NCBI RefSeq assembly: GCF_014905555.1
Contig: NZ_BNGS01000003.1
Coordinates: 248,001-312,000 of the forward strand
DNA: 64,000 bases
From: Streptomyces sp. Y2F8-2
Lineage (GTDB): Bacteria > Actinomycetota > Actinomycetes > Streptomycetales > Streptomycetaceae
Reading direction: 5' to 3'
A program made the translations under genes and the position numbers. The notes under the pieces were generated by a model. That model saw only the letters and a list, made by a program, of their open reading frames with translations, did no database searches and was not told the origin of the DNA. This document shows positions 27,449-37,621 of the stretch, piece after piece (position 1 is the first letter of the stretch; every line of letters starts with the position of its first letter).

Positions 27449-28360
27449 ATGCTCACCGGCGTGATCGAGGCTCGACATCTCCGTGTGCTGCGCGCCGTCG
27501 CCGCCACCGGCTCCTTCTCTGCGGCGGGGCGCGAGCTGGGCTGCACCCAGCCCGCCGTCAGCCAGCAGATGAAGGCCCTGGAGGCGTCGGTCGGCACGCC
27601 GCTGCTGGTGCGCAGCGGCCGCGAGATGCGCCTGACGGAGGCGGGCGAGGCGCTGGTGCGGCACGCGGCGGGCATCCTGGCCGGGCTGACCGCCGCCGAG
27701 GAGGAGGTCGCCGCCATCGCGGGCCTGAGGGCCGGCCGCGTCCGTCTCGTCTCCTTCCCGAGCGGCAGCTCCACGCTGGTCCCGGCCGCGCTCGCCGCCC
27801 TGCGCGCCGCGCACCCGGGCACCCGGGTCTCCCTGGAGGAGGCCGAACCGCCCCAGTCCGTGGAGAAGCTGCGCGCCGGTGACTGCGACATCGCGCTGGC
27901 CTTCCGCTACGAGGGCGCGGAGGCGGGCGTCGAGGAGTGGGACGACCTGGTCGTACGGCCGCTGCTCACCGACCGGCTCGTCGGGCTCGTCCCCGAGGGG
28001 CACCGGCTGGCGCGCGCGGAGTCGGTCGCCATCGGCGAACTAGCGGGGGAACCGTGGATCGCGGGCTGCCCGCGCTGCCGGGGACAGCTCGTGCAGGTCT
28101 GCGCGAGTGCCGGATTCACCCCGCGCATCGACTTCGCGACGGACGACTACCCGGCGGTGGTCGGCCTGGTCGGCGCCGGCCTCGGCGTGGCGGTCCTGCC
28201 TCAGCTCGCGATCGAGTCCGTACGTCCGAGAGGGGTGCGCCCGGTCGCGCTGGAACCGGCGGTACGGCGGGAGATCGTCGCGCTCACGCTGCCGGACCTG
28301 GCCCAGGTGCCGGCGGTGGCGGCGACATTGGGGGAGCTGGCGCGCGCGGCCGTGCGGTGA
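27449..28360 (+). CDS. LysR-family transcriptional regulator
   Basis: A 303-residue regulator. Helix-turn-helix at residues about 8-65 (LRVLRAVAATGSFSAAGRELGCTQPAVSQQMKALE). The effector domain includes CPRCRGQLVQVC, a group of three cysteines (residues about 207-217) unusual in this position. Two starts are possible: ATG 27449 or GTG 27461; neither has a strong ribosome-binding site. It is divergent from the MOSC gene, the usual arrangement for a LysR protein and its target. The following gap to 28636 holds only short repeats. Confidence 0.87.
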   Translation: MLTGVIEARHLRVLRAVAATGSFSAAGRELGCTQPAVSQQMKALEASVGTPLLVRSGREMRLTEAGEALVRHAAGILAGLTAAEEEVAAIAGLRAGRVRLVSFPSGSSTLVPAALAALRAAHPGTRVSLEEAEPPQSVEKLRAGDCDIALAFRYEGAEAGVEEWDDLVVRPLLTDRLVGLVPEGHRLARAESVAIGELAGEPWIAGCPRCRGQLVQVCASAGFTPRIDFATDDYPAVVGLVGAGLGVAVLPQLAIESVRPRGVRPVALEPAVRREIVALTLPDLAQVPAVAATLGELARAAVR

Positions 28361-28636
28361 GGAAACCGTGGCGGAGACTCTCGCACCGGCGGCGGGTTCT
28401 CGGCGCGCTGCGGCGGGTTCTCGAAGAGCGGTGGGGCGGCCCTGAGGCGTGTACGGAACGGCCCCCGAGGTATCCCTTGATCCCCCTGAACGGCCCCCCG
28501 GCATCCCCCACAACGGCCCGACCCCGTGAAACGGCCCCCTCGCGGGCGGTGCCTGCCCCCTGAAACAGCCCCCTCTGGGCGGTAGAACGCCCCAAGCCGG
28601 GCACATGCGCGTGCCCGTGCGCGAAGAAACGTTCCT
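28361..28636. repeat. Spacer with short degenerate repeats
   Basis: Contains two copies of GGCGGGTTCTCG (near 28390 and 28411) and several variants of TGAAACGGCCCCCTC between 28450 and 28590. A GGGCAC/GTGCCC stem (28599-28604 and 28611-28616) may end the whiD transcript coming from the other side. No gene is recognised. Confidence 0.45.
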
Positions 28637-28975
28637 TCAGTTGTTCGAGGCGGCGTGGCCGCGGCCTCCACCGGTTGCCGAGGCCGGTACCAGCCGGTTC
28701 CGCGCCCGCCCCATGAGCTCTTCGCGCTCGTCCTCGGTCAGCCCTCCCCAGACCCCGTACGGCTCGCGCACCGCCAGGGCGTGGGCCGCGCACTCGGCGC
28801 GGACGGGGCACCTCATGCAGACCTCTTTGGCCGAGTTCTCGCGAGCGCTCCGGGCCGCCCCGCGTTCACCCTCCGGATGGAAGAAGAGCGAACTGTCGAC
28901 CCCACGGCAGGCCGCATGGAGCTGCCAGTCCCACAGATCCGCGTTCGGACCGGGAAGGCGGGAGAAATCTGCCAT
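28637..28975 (-). CDS. whiD: WhiB-like Fe-S regulator WhiD
   Basis: A 112-residue WhiB-like protein needed for sporulation in Streptomyces. It opens MADFSRLPGPNADLWDWQL, the WhiD N-terminus as I know it. Four cysteines (23, 53, 56, 62) bind the [4Fe-4S] cluster, and the GVWGG turn (74-78) precedes a basic C-terminal region. The ATG at 28975 has AAGGGG upstream. It sits back to back with bldM, as in other Streptomyces. The upstream region 28976-29200 is relatively AT-rich and should hold the whiD promoters, which I cannot assign. Confidence 0.95.
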   Translation of the reverse strand: MADFSRLPGPNADLWDWQLHAACRGVDSSLFFHPEGERGAARSARENSAKEVCMRCPVRAECAAHALAVREPYGVWGGLTEDEREELMGRARNRLVPASATGGGRGHAASNN

Positions 28976-29203
28976 TGCGTGTCCCCTTGATGCCGTTCTG
29001 GGCGGATATGTGTTCTCGACCGTACATCGACGATCTTATGAGATGAAAATATGACTCATTGCGAATCTAGCGCCAGACACCAGCTAACGGGAAGAAAAGC
29101 GGCTAAATGGGGCATAGGTTGTGATGAAAGTTGGGGGTTACGCTGCGCGTGTCTGCACCGTGTCCGTGCCCTCACGTACAGTGCCGAAGATGGCTTGCTG
29201 CAC

Positions 29204-29231
29204 CGTAACTCTTTCGAGTGACCATCGTTGA
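29204..29231 (+). promoter_or_regulatory. Sigma-BldN-type promoter of bldM
   Basis: CGTAAC (29204-29209), a 16-base spacer, and CGTTGA (29226-29231). This is the known consensus of promoters read by the ECF sigma factor BldN, of which bldM is the classic target. The leader to the ATG at 29355 is about 115 bases. Confidence 0.85.
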
Positions 29232-29354
29232 GAGTGCGGAGGCGGTTGAAACAACAAGCGCTCGGGCAGGCGTCCGAGGGCGTCGACCGCACAGGTGACG
29301 ATTCGTACCAGCCTGGAGGCTCAAGGTGACGCGCATCAGCTGCGGAGGGCGGTC

Positions 29355-29966
29355 ATGACATCCGTCCTCGTCTGCGACGACTCCCCGCTTGCCCGAGAGG
29401 CGCTCCGCCGCGCGGTGGCGACCGTGCCCGGTGTCGAGCGCGTGACGACGGCGGCCAACGGCGAGGAAGTCCTCCGCCGCTGGGGGGCCGACCGTTCGGA
29501 CCTGATTCTGATGGACGTACGCATGCCCGGACTGGGCGGCGTCGAGACCGTGCGGCGACTGTTGTCCGCCGACCCCGGTGCGCGCATCATCATGCTCACC
29601 GTCGCGGAGGACCTGGACGGGGTGGCGCTCGCGGTCGCCGCCGGCGCGCGCGGCTATCTGCACAAGGACGCCTCGCGTGCGGAGCTGCGCGCGACCGTCA
29701 CGCAGGCGCTCGCCGACCCGACCTGGCGGCTCGCGCCCAGGCGGCTGCGCTCGGCCGAGATGGGTGCCGCGCCCACGCTCACCGCACGGGAGATCCAGGT
29801 GCTGGAGGGCATGAGCCACGGCCGTTCCAACGCGGAGATCGGCCGCGAGCTGTTCCTCTCCGAGGACACCGTGAAGACGCACGCCCGGCGTCTGTTCAAG
29901 AAGCTCGGCGCGTCCGACCGCGCACACGCGGTGGCGCTCGGCTTCCGGTGGGGCCTGGTCCGCTAA
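29355..29966 (+). CDS. bldM: Response regulator BldM
   Basis: Orphan response regulator of aerial growth and sporulation. The 203-residue protein has a receiver domain (CDDSP acidic pocket near residue 8; LMDVRMPG with Asp54 at the phosphorylation site; Lys in the HKDASR loop) and a LuxR-type HTH ([35 protein letters not shown]). It can act as homodimer or with WhiI (known biology). ATG 29355 gives the known length. Controlled by the BldN promoter at 29204. Confidence 0.95.
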   Translation: MTSVLVCDDSPLAREALRRAVATVPGVERVTTAANGEEVLRRWGADRSDLILMDVRMPGLGGVETVRRLLSADPGARIIMLTVAEDLDGVALAVAAGARGYLHKDASRAELRATVTQALADPTWRLAPRRLRSAEMGAAPTLTAREIQVLEGMSHGRSNAEIGRELFLSEDTVKTHARRLFKKLGASDRAHAVALGFRWGLVR

Positions 29967-30169
29967 GTGGATCACCGCGGGGGTGCGCAGATCCCCGCCT
30001 GCCGCAGGGCGGGCGGGGCACGGCGACCTCAGGGAAGCTCCTCCCTGGAGCCGCCCGGCGAAGGGGCCCGCCGGATGCCCGCTGCTCGTTTCGTCGCGGA
30101 TGCCGCATCCTTGAGGGTGTGGAGTTCCTCGGGGACGAGTCGATCGAGCGGGAGGGGAGGGCGCAGGAG

Positions 30170-30835
30170 ATGAGTTCCGGCGCACCTGCTCATAACGCTT
30201 CGGTGCACAACTACGGACGCGGTGCCACGGACCGGACGACGCCGAGGCACCATGGACCGATGCGCGACGACGAGACAACGCTGATCGGTGCACTCGTCCA
30301 TCGCGCCGTCGACGGCGACGAGCAGGCGACCCACGATCTGCTCGCCCGCGTCCACCCTCTGGCGCTGCGCTACTGCCGCACGCGACTGTCCAGGCTGCCC
30401 GGCGACGCCCGGCACTTCGTCGAGGACCTGGCCCAGGAGGTCTGCGTCGCGGTCCTGCTCGCCCTGCCGCGCTACAAGGACACCGGGCGTCCCTTCGAGG
30501 CGTTCGTCTTCGCGATCGCCGCGCACAAGGTCGCGGACCTGCAGCGTGCGGCGATGCGTCACCCCGGCTCGACGGCGGTCCCCTCGGACGAGATGCCCGA
30601 ACGACCGGACGACTCCCTCGGCCCCGAGGAGCGTGCCCTGCTCAGCAGCGACGCCGAGTGGGCCAAGAAACTCCTCGCCAACCTCCCGGAGAACCAGCGC
30701 GAGCTGCTCCTGCTCCGCATCGCCGTGGGCTTGACGGCGGAAGAAACGGGTCAGATGTTGGGAATGTCACCGGGAGCGGTGAGGGTGGCCCAGCACAGGG
30801 CCTTGAGCCGCCTGCGGGCGCTCGCCGAGCAGTAA
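30170..30835 (+). CDS. shbA: ECF-type sigma factor, ShbA-like
   Basis: A sigma-70 family protein of 221 residues (or 191 from the ATG at 30260). Region 2 includes [37 protein letters not shown] and [14 protein letters not shown]; region 4 includes [46 protein letters not shown]. Position between bldM and guaB and the sequence fit ShbA, the sigma factor reported in S. griseus to drive transcription of the principal sigma gene hrdB; the name is from memory. No anti-sigma gene is adjacent. GGAGG precedes the ATG at 30170. Confidence 0.8.
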   Translation: MSSGAPAHNASVHNYGRGATDRTTPRHHGPMRDDETTLIGALVHRAVDGDEQATHDLLARVHPLALRYCRTRLSRLPGDARHFVEDLAQEVCVAVLLALPRYKDTGRPFEAFVFAIAAHKVADLQRAAMRHPGSTAVPSDEMPERPDDSLGPEERALLSSDAEWAKKLLANLPENQRELLLLRIAVGLTAEETGQMLGMSPGAVRVAQHRALSRLRALAEQ

Positions 30836-31023
30836 CGAGTTCCTGTCCGCCCTGACGGCGACCAGCCACGACGGCGCAGTTCCGGCGGTGCCGAACTCAG
30901 TTGCCCGTGGGGACGGAGGCCGTCGGGCCCGTGCATGAACAGGCAGCTCACCGACTCCGTAGGAACATACGAAGCCGAGCAGCACCCTCAACCGTGGAAT
31001 GAGAGCCCCATGCTTCCCGTTAG

Positions 31024-32571
<1,548 letters not shown>

Positions 32572-32709
32572 CGCACGCGCACGCGTGAAGCTCGCGGCGA
32601 GGGCGGTCCCGGACTCCGGGGCCGCCCTCGCCGTACCTGCGGAGGGCCGTCGTCGCAGCCGTCGGCGATACTGGAAGACGCTGAAACGCATCAGGGAAAG
32701 GCCACAGAC

Positions 32710-33834
32710 GTGACTGAGATCGAGATCGGGCGCGGCAAGCGCGGCCGCCGGGCGTACGCCTTCGACGACATCGCCGTCGTCCCCAGCCGCCGTACGCGGG
32801 ACCCGAAGGAGGTCTCGATCGCCTGGCAGATCGACGCCTACCGCTTCGAGCTGCCGTTCCTGGCCGCCCCCATGGACTCCGTCGTCTCCCCGGCCACCGC
32901 GATCCGCATCGGCGAGCTCGGCGGCCTCGGCGTGCTGAACCTCGAGGGCCTGTGGACGCGGTACGAGGACCCGCAGCCGCTGCTCGACGAGATCGCCGGG
33001 CTGCCGGCCGACACCGCGACCCGGCGCCTTCAGGAGATCTACGCGGCCCCCATCAAGGAGGAGCTGATCGGCGCGCGCATCAAGGAGGTGCGCGACTCGG
33101 GCGTGGTCACCGCGGCCGCTCTCTCCCCTCAGCGCACGGCGCAGTTCTCCAAGGCGGTCGTCGACGCGGGCGTGGACATCTTCGTCATCCGCGGCACCAC
33201 GGTGTCGGCGGAGCACGTCTCCGGCTCGCACGAGCCGCTGAACCTGAAGCAGTTCATCTACGAGCTCGACGTCCCCGTGATCGTCGGCGGCTGCGCCACG
33301 TACACCGCGGCCCTGCACCTGATGCGCACCGGCGCGGCGGGCGTCCTGGTCGGCTTCGGCGGCGGCGCCGCGCACACCACGCGCAACGTGCTCGGCATCC
33401 AGGTGCCCATGGCGACGGCGGTCGCGGACGTGGCGGCGGCCCGCCGCGACTACATGGACGAGTCCGGCGGCCGGTACGTGCACGTGATCGCGGACGGCGG
33501 CGTCGGCTGGTCCGGTGACCTGCCCAAGGCGATCGCCTGCGGTGCGGACGCGGTGATGATGGGTTCGCCGCTCGCGCGTGCGACCGACGCCCCGGGCAAG
33601 GGCCACCACTGGGGCATGGAGGCCGTGAACGAGGAGCTGCCGCGCGGCAAGAAGGTCGACCTCGGCACGGTCGGCACCATCGAGGAGGTCCTCACGGGCC
33701 CGTCGCACACGCCGGACGGCTCGATGAACTTCTTCGGCGCGCTGCGGCGGGCGATGGCCACGACCGGGTACAGCGAGCTGAAGGAGTTCCAGCGGGTCGA
33801 GGTGACGGTGGCGGACTCGCAGCACCGGCGGTAG
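32710..33834 (+). CDS. guaB3: GuaB3-family IMP dehydrogenase-related protein
   Basis: A 374-residue TIM-barrel protein of the IMPDH/GMPR family without CBS domains. Where active IMPDH has GSICTTR, this protein has GGAAHTTRNVLG, so the catalytic Cys is not at its usual place. Other family parts (PMDSVVSPATAIRIGELGGLGVLNLEG, NFFGALRRAMATTGY) are intact. GuaB3 copies are conserved across actinobacteria, downstream of guaB; their reaction is not settled, and a GMP reductase role has been reported for a cyanobacterial relative. GTG at 32710. Ends in a T-run terminator. Confidence 0.9.
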   Translation: MTEIEIGRGKRGRRAYAFDDIAVVPSRRTRDPKEVSIAWQIDAYRFELPFLAAPMDSVVSPATAIRIGELGGLGVLNLEGLWTRYEDPQPLLDEIAGLPADTATRRLQEIYAAPIKEELIGARIKEVRDSGVVTAAALSPQRTAQFSKAVVDAGVDIFVIRGTTVSAEHVSGSHEPLNLKQFIYELDVPVIVGGCATYTAALHLMRTGAAGVLVGFGGGAAHTTRNVLGIQVPMATAVADVAAARRDYMDESGGRYVHVIADGGVGWSGDLPKAIACGADAVMMGSPLARATDAPGKGHHWGMEAVNEELPRGKKVDLGTVGTIEEVLTGPSHTPDGSMNFFGALRRAMATTGYSELKEFQRVEVTVADSQHRR

Positions 33835-33851
33835 CCGTACGGCGTTCAGGG

Positions 33852-33886
33852 GCCCGGTTCACCCTTCGGGGCGGACCGGGCTTTTT
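33852..33886 (+). terminator. Rho-independent terminator after guaB3
   Basis: GCCCGGT (33852-33858) pairs with ACCGGGC (33875-33881), directly followed by TTTTT. The rest of the 302-base gap to 34136 contains two further stems (33987-34011 and 34039-34056) that could end the opposite-strand gene, and no reading frame of note. Confidence 0.85.
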
Positions 33887-34136
33887 CGTATGCGCTGTGC
33901 GTTTTCGCAGGTGGGGGCACGTGCGGTGGGACGGGGGCGCACGGTTGCCTTCGAGGCCGATACGCCGGGGGAGGGCTGTTCAGCGGCCACCCCCAAGAGA
34001 GCTAGGGGTGGACACTCCGATCACTTTTCAGGAGCCTGCCGCAGTGGCCGCTGCGGGCTCCACCTGTTCCGTACCGTAGCGGCGGAGCCGGCCGCGCCAC
34101 CAGCCCCAGAGTCTCAGCCACCCGCACGCGCCCCCT

Positions 34137-35345
34137 TCACAACCGGTGCGCCGCCCCCGTAGGCGTGGCCCCCCGCGTGTCCAGCAACAACTGCGCTTTC
34201 ACCGACAGCCCCTGAAGGTCGTACGTCCGGTGCTGTTGCAACAGAACCGTCAGGTCCGCCCCCGCCGCCGCCTCGTACAGGGAATCCGCGCGCGGGATCG
34301 GCCGGTCGAGGACGCTCCACCCGGGGACGTACGGGTCGTGGTAGCTGACGGACGCGCCCAGTTCCATCAGCCGTAGCGCGACCTCCTGAGCGGGGGAGCC
34401 GTGCAGGTCGGCGACGTCCGGCTTGTACGTCACGCCGAGCAGCAGGACGCGGGCGCCGCGGGCCGACTTGCCGTGCTCGTTCAGGAGGGTGGCGGCGCGC
34501 TGGACGACGTACTGGGGCATACGGCCGTTGACCTGCTGGGCCAGTTCGACCATCCGCAGGGTGCGCCCGGCCGTGCCCGACAGGTCCTGGGCCACGGAGT
34601 GGCCGCCCACGCCGGGGCCGGGGCGGAAGGCCTGGAAGCCGAACGGCTTGGACTCCGCGCAGCGGATGACGTCCCACAGGTCGACGCCGAGGTCGTGGCA
34701 GAGCACCGCCATCTCGTTGACCAGGGCGATGTTGACCTGCCGGTAGTTCGTCTCCAGCACCTGCACGGTCTCCGCCTCGCGGGGTCCGCGCGCCCGTACC
34801 ACCTTGTCGGTGAGGCGCCCGTAGAAGGTGGCGGCCGACTCGGTGCAGGCGGGGGTGAGACCGCCGATGACCTTGGGGGTGTTGGCGACGTGGAAGTCGC
34901 GGTTGCCGGGGTCGACGCGGCTCGGTGAGTACGCGAGGTGGAAGTCGCGTCCGGCGCGCAGCCCGGAGGTCTTTTCGAGGAGCGGGCGCAGGAAGCCCTC
35001 CGTGGTGCCCGGCGGCACCGGTGACTCCAGGATCACGGTGGTGTGCGGGCGCAGCCGCGCGGCGAGAGTGCGGGCGGCGGCCTCCACCTGGGTGAGGTCG
35101 AGCCCGCCGTCGGCGCCGCGCGGGGCGGGGGCGCAGATGACGGCGGTGCGGACGCGGCCGAGCTCGGCGGGGTTGGCGGTCGGGCGGAAGCCCCGCGCGA
35201 GCATCCGGCGCAGTTCGGCGGCGGTGAGGGAACCGGCCTCGGGGCCGGTCCGGTAGCCGAGCGTGGAGATGTCGGCGGCGACGGCGGCCTGGGCCAGGGG
35301 CAGGCCGAGATGACCGAGTCCGATGACGGCGAGATCTGCGGGCAT
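34137..35345 (-). CDS. UDP-glucose/GDP-mannose dehydrogenase-like protein with Cys-to-Ser change
   Basis: A 402-residue protein with the three-part layout of nucleotide-sugar dehydrogenases: N-terminal Rossmann domain (AVIGLGHLGLPLA), central domain (YRQVNIALVNEMAVL), and C-terminal domain (LGVTYKPDVADLHGSPA). The active-site block reads KPFGFQAFRPGPGVGGHSVAQDL: the catalytic Cys of GGHC is Ser250, and the upstream KLLEN region is VQVLETN. The four-electron oxidation to a uronic acid is therefore doubtful. The start is ATG 35345. It stands alone, divergent from glpD; no polysaccharide genes are next to it. Confidence 0.8.
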   Translation of the reverse strand: MPADLAVIGLGHLGLPLAQAAVAADISTLGYRTGPEAGSLTAAELRRMLARGFRPTANPAELGRVRTAVICAPAPRGADGGLDLTQVEAAARTLAARLRPHTTVILESPVPPGTTEGFLRPLLEKTSGLRAGRDFHLAYSPSRVDPGNRDFHVANTPKVIGGLTPACTESAATFYGRLTDKVVRARGPREAETVQVLETNYRQVNIALVNEMAVLCHDLGVDLWDVIRCAESKPFGFQAFRPGPGVGGHSVAQDLSGTAGRTLRMVELAQQVNGRMPQYVVQRAATLLNEHGKSARGARVLLLGVTYKPDVADLHGSPAQEVALRLMELGASVSYHDPYVPGWSVLDRPIPRADSLYEAAAGADLTVLLQQHRTYDLQGLSVKAQLLLDTRGATPTGAAHRL

Positions 35346-35608
35346 GGCGTGGGCCGTCCTTCCCAATAGCCGAGGTGGGAGAGGTGCGCAAGCGCTGTGG
35401 ACAGAACGAGCGAGCGCAATGTCAGACTAAGAGTAAATATGACCGATTTGCGGTATTGACTGGTGGCGTTTCCGTGAGTGTTGTCCACAGGCCGTGGGCG
35501 CGTGGTGGCCGAAGTCGGGCATCACGGTCAGACTTTGGGCATGGGGGAAAGGAGCAGGGCTTCGCCTGACTGACGGGTGCGGCCGGCGCGACCGAGCGGG
35601 AGGCAGCG

Positions 35609-37315
35609 GTGAGGACAGCGGCACTGGGGCCGGCGCAGCGCGCCGAGTCACTGGCGGGAATGGCCGAGCGCGAGCTGGACGTGCTGGTCGTGGGCGGCGG
35701 TGTGGTCGGTGCGGGCGTCGCGCTGGACTCCGTCACCCGTGGTCTGTGCACCGGCCTGGTCGAGGCACGTGACTGGGCGTCGGGCACCTCGAGCAGGTCC
35801 AGCAAGCTCATACACGGCGGCCTGCGCTATCTGGAGATGCTGGACTTCGCCCTCGTGCGCGAGGCGCTGAAGGAGCGCGGGCTGCTGCTGGAGCGCCTGG
35901 CGCCCCATCTCGTGAAGCCGGTGCCGTTCCTGTATCCGCTCCAGCACAAGGGCTGGGAGCGGCTGTACGCGGGCTCGGGCGTCGCCCTCTACGACGCCAT
36001 GTCGATGGCCCGCGGCCACGGCCGGGGCCTGCCGCTGCACCGTCACCTGAGCCGTCGTCACGCCCTGCGCGTGGCCCCTTGCTTGAAGAAGGACGCGCTG
36101 GTCGGGGCGTTGCAGTACTACGACGCGCAGATGGACGACGCCCGCTTCGTCGCGACGCTGGTGCGCACGGCCGCGTGGTACGGCGCGAAGGTCGCCAACC
36201 GCGCGCGGGTGACCGGCTTCCTGCGGGAGGGCGAGCGGGTCGTCGGCGCGAGGGTGCAGGACGTGGAGGCCGGCGGGGAGTACGAGATCCGCGCCCAGCA
36301 GGTCGTCAACGCGACGGGGGTGTGGACCGACGACACCCAGGCGATGGTGGGTGAGCGGGGCCAGTTCCACGTGCGGGCGTCCAAGGGCATCCATCTGGTG
36401 GTGCCGAAGGACCGGGTCAACTCCACGACGGGCCTGATCCTGCGGACCGAGAAGTCGGTCCTCTTCGTCATCCCCTGGGGCCGGCACTGGATCATCGGGA
36501 CGACCGACACCGACTGGAGCCTCGACAAGGCGCACCCGGCGGCCTCCAGCGCGGACATCGACTACCTGCTGGAGCACGTGAACTCCGTCCTGGCGGTACC
36601 GCTCACCCGCGACGACGTGGAGGGCGTGTACGCGGGCCTGCGGCCTCTGCTCGCCGGGGAGTCGGACGCGACCAGCAAGCTCTCCCGCGAGCACATCGTG
36701 GCGCACCCGGTACCCGGCCTGGTGGTCGTGGCGGGCGGCAAGTACACGACGTACCGGGTGATGGCCAAGGACGCCGTCGACGAGGCGGTGCACGCCCTGG
36801 ACCGGCGGGTCGCCGACTGCGTCACCGAGGACGTCCCGCTGCTGGGCGCCGAGGGCTACCGGGCGCTGTGGAACGCACGGGCCCGCACAGCGGCGCGCAC
36901 GGGGCTGCACGTCGTGCGGGTGGAACACCTGCTGAACCGCTACGGCTCGCTGGCGGAGGAAGTGCTCGACCTGATCGCCGACGACCCGTCACTGGGCGAA
37001 CCGCTGCAGGCGGCCGACGACTACCTGCGCGCGGAGGTCGTCTATGCGGCGTCGCACGAGGGAGCGCGCCACCTGGACGACGTGCTGACCCGGCGGACCC
37101 GCATCTCGATCGAGACGTTCGACCGCGGCGCGCGCAGCGCCCGGGAGGCGGCCGAACTGATGGCGCCGGTGCTCGGCTGGGACGGCGACCAGATCGAGCG
37201 CGAGGTGGAGCACTACGAGAAACGGGTCCAGGCGGAGAGGGAGTCCCAGCGGCAGCCCGACGACCTGACGGCTGACGCGGCGAGGCTGGGAGCGCCGGAC
37301 ATAGTCCCCTTGTAG
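35609..37315 (+). CDS. glpD: Glycerol-3-phosphate dehydrogenase (FAD)
   Basis: Peripheral membrane flavoprotein that oxidises sn-glycerol-3-phosphate to dihydroxyacetone phosphate and feeds quinones. The 568-residue protein has the FAD dinucleotide site LVVGGGVVGAGVALD, SSRSSKLIHGGLRYLE (glycerol-phosphate family motif), IPWGRHWIIGTTDTDW, GKYTTYRVMAKDAVD and the C-terminal DAO_C domain. The GTG at 35609 follows GGGAGG; MAERELDV at 35660 is an alternative. The divergent region 35346-35608 is locally AT-rich around 35425-35460, but no promoter could be fixed. Confidence 0.95.
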   Translation: MRTAALGPAQRAESLAGMAERELDVLVVGGGVVGAGVALDSVTRGLCTGLVEARDWASGTSSRSSKLIHGGLRYLEMLDFALVREALKERGLLLERLAPHLVKPVPFLYPLQHKGWERLYAGSGVALYDAMSMARGHGRGLPLHRHLSRRHALRVAPCLKKDALVGALQYYDAQMDDARFVATLVRTAAWYGAKVANRARVTGFLREGERVVGARVQDVEAGGEYEIRAQQVVNATGVWTDDTQAMVGERGQFHVRASKGIHLVVPKDRVNSTTGLILRTEKSVLFVIPWGRHWIIGTTDTDWSLDKAHPAASSADIDYLLEHVNSVLAVPLTRDDVEGVYAGLRPLLAGESDATSKLSREHIVAHPVPGLVVVAGGKYTTYRVMAKDAVDEAVHALDRRVADCVTEDVPLLGAEGYRALWNARARTAARTGLHVVRVEHLLNRYGSLAEEVLDLIADDPSLGEPLQAADDYLRAEVVYAASHEGARHLDDVLTRRTRISIETFDRGARSAREAAELMAPVLGWDGDQIEREVEHYEKRVQAERESQRQPDDLTADAARLGAPDIVPL

Positions 37316-37621
37316 ACAGGGCGAGGAAGGGCGAGGAAGGGTGCGGGCAGTGTGGGGGTGACACGTACGGCCTGAAGGCGCGTCACAGCACTGTGCGGGG
37401 ACGCCGGCGGGCAGGCCGTGGCGGTGCGGTGCGGCAGGGTGCGACATCGGCGCGATCCGGGTGCCCGGCGCACGCCCGGGCCGCCGCACCGCCCCGGTGC
37501 GCCGCCTCCGGGCGTCCTCCGACCGGGGGGAGCCGTCGAATCAGGGGCACCCTGGGCGTGGGGCGGTCCGCGCGTGGGGGACAATGGAGGCTCTGTCAGG
37601 GCGGGTTGCATGAGGGGACGC
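37316..37621. other. Intergenic region before the kinase array
   Basis: Just after glpD, GGGCGAGGAA is directly repeated (about 37319-37338). No terminator with T-run and no gene are seen. The part next to the kinase start (37560-37610) should hold the promoter of the array; no consensus is clear. Confidence 0.4.
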
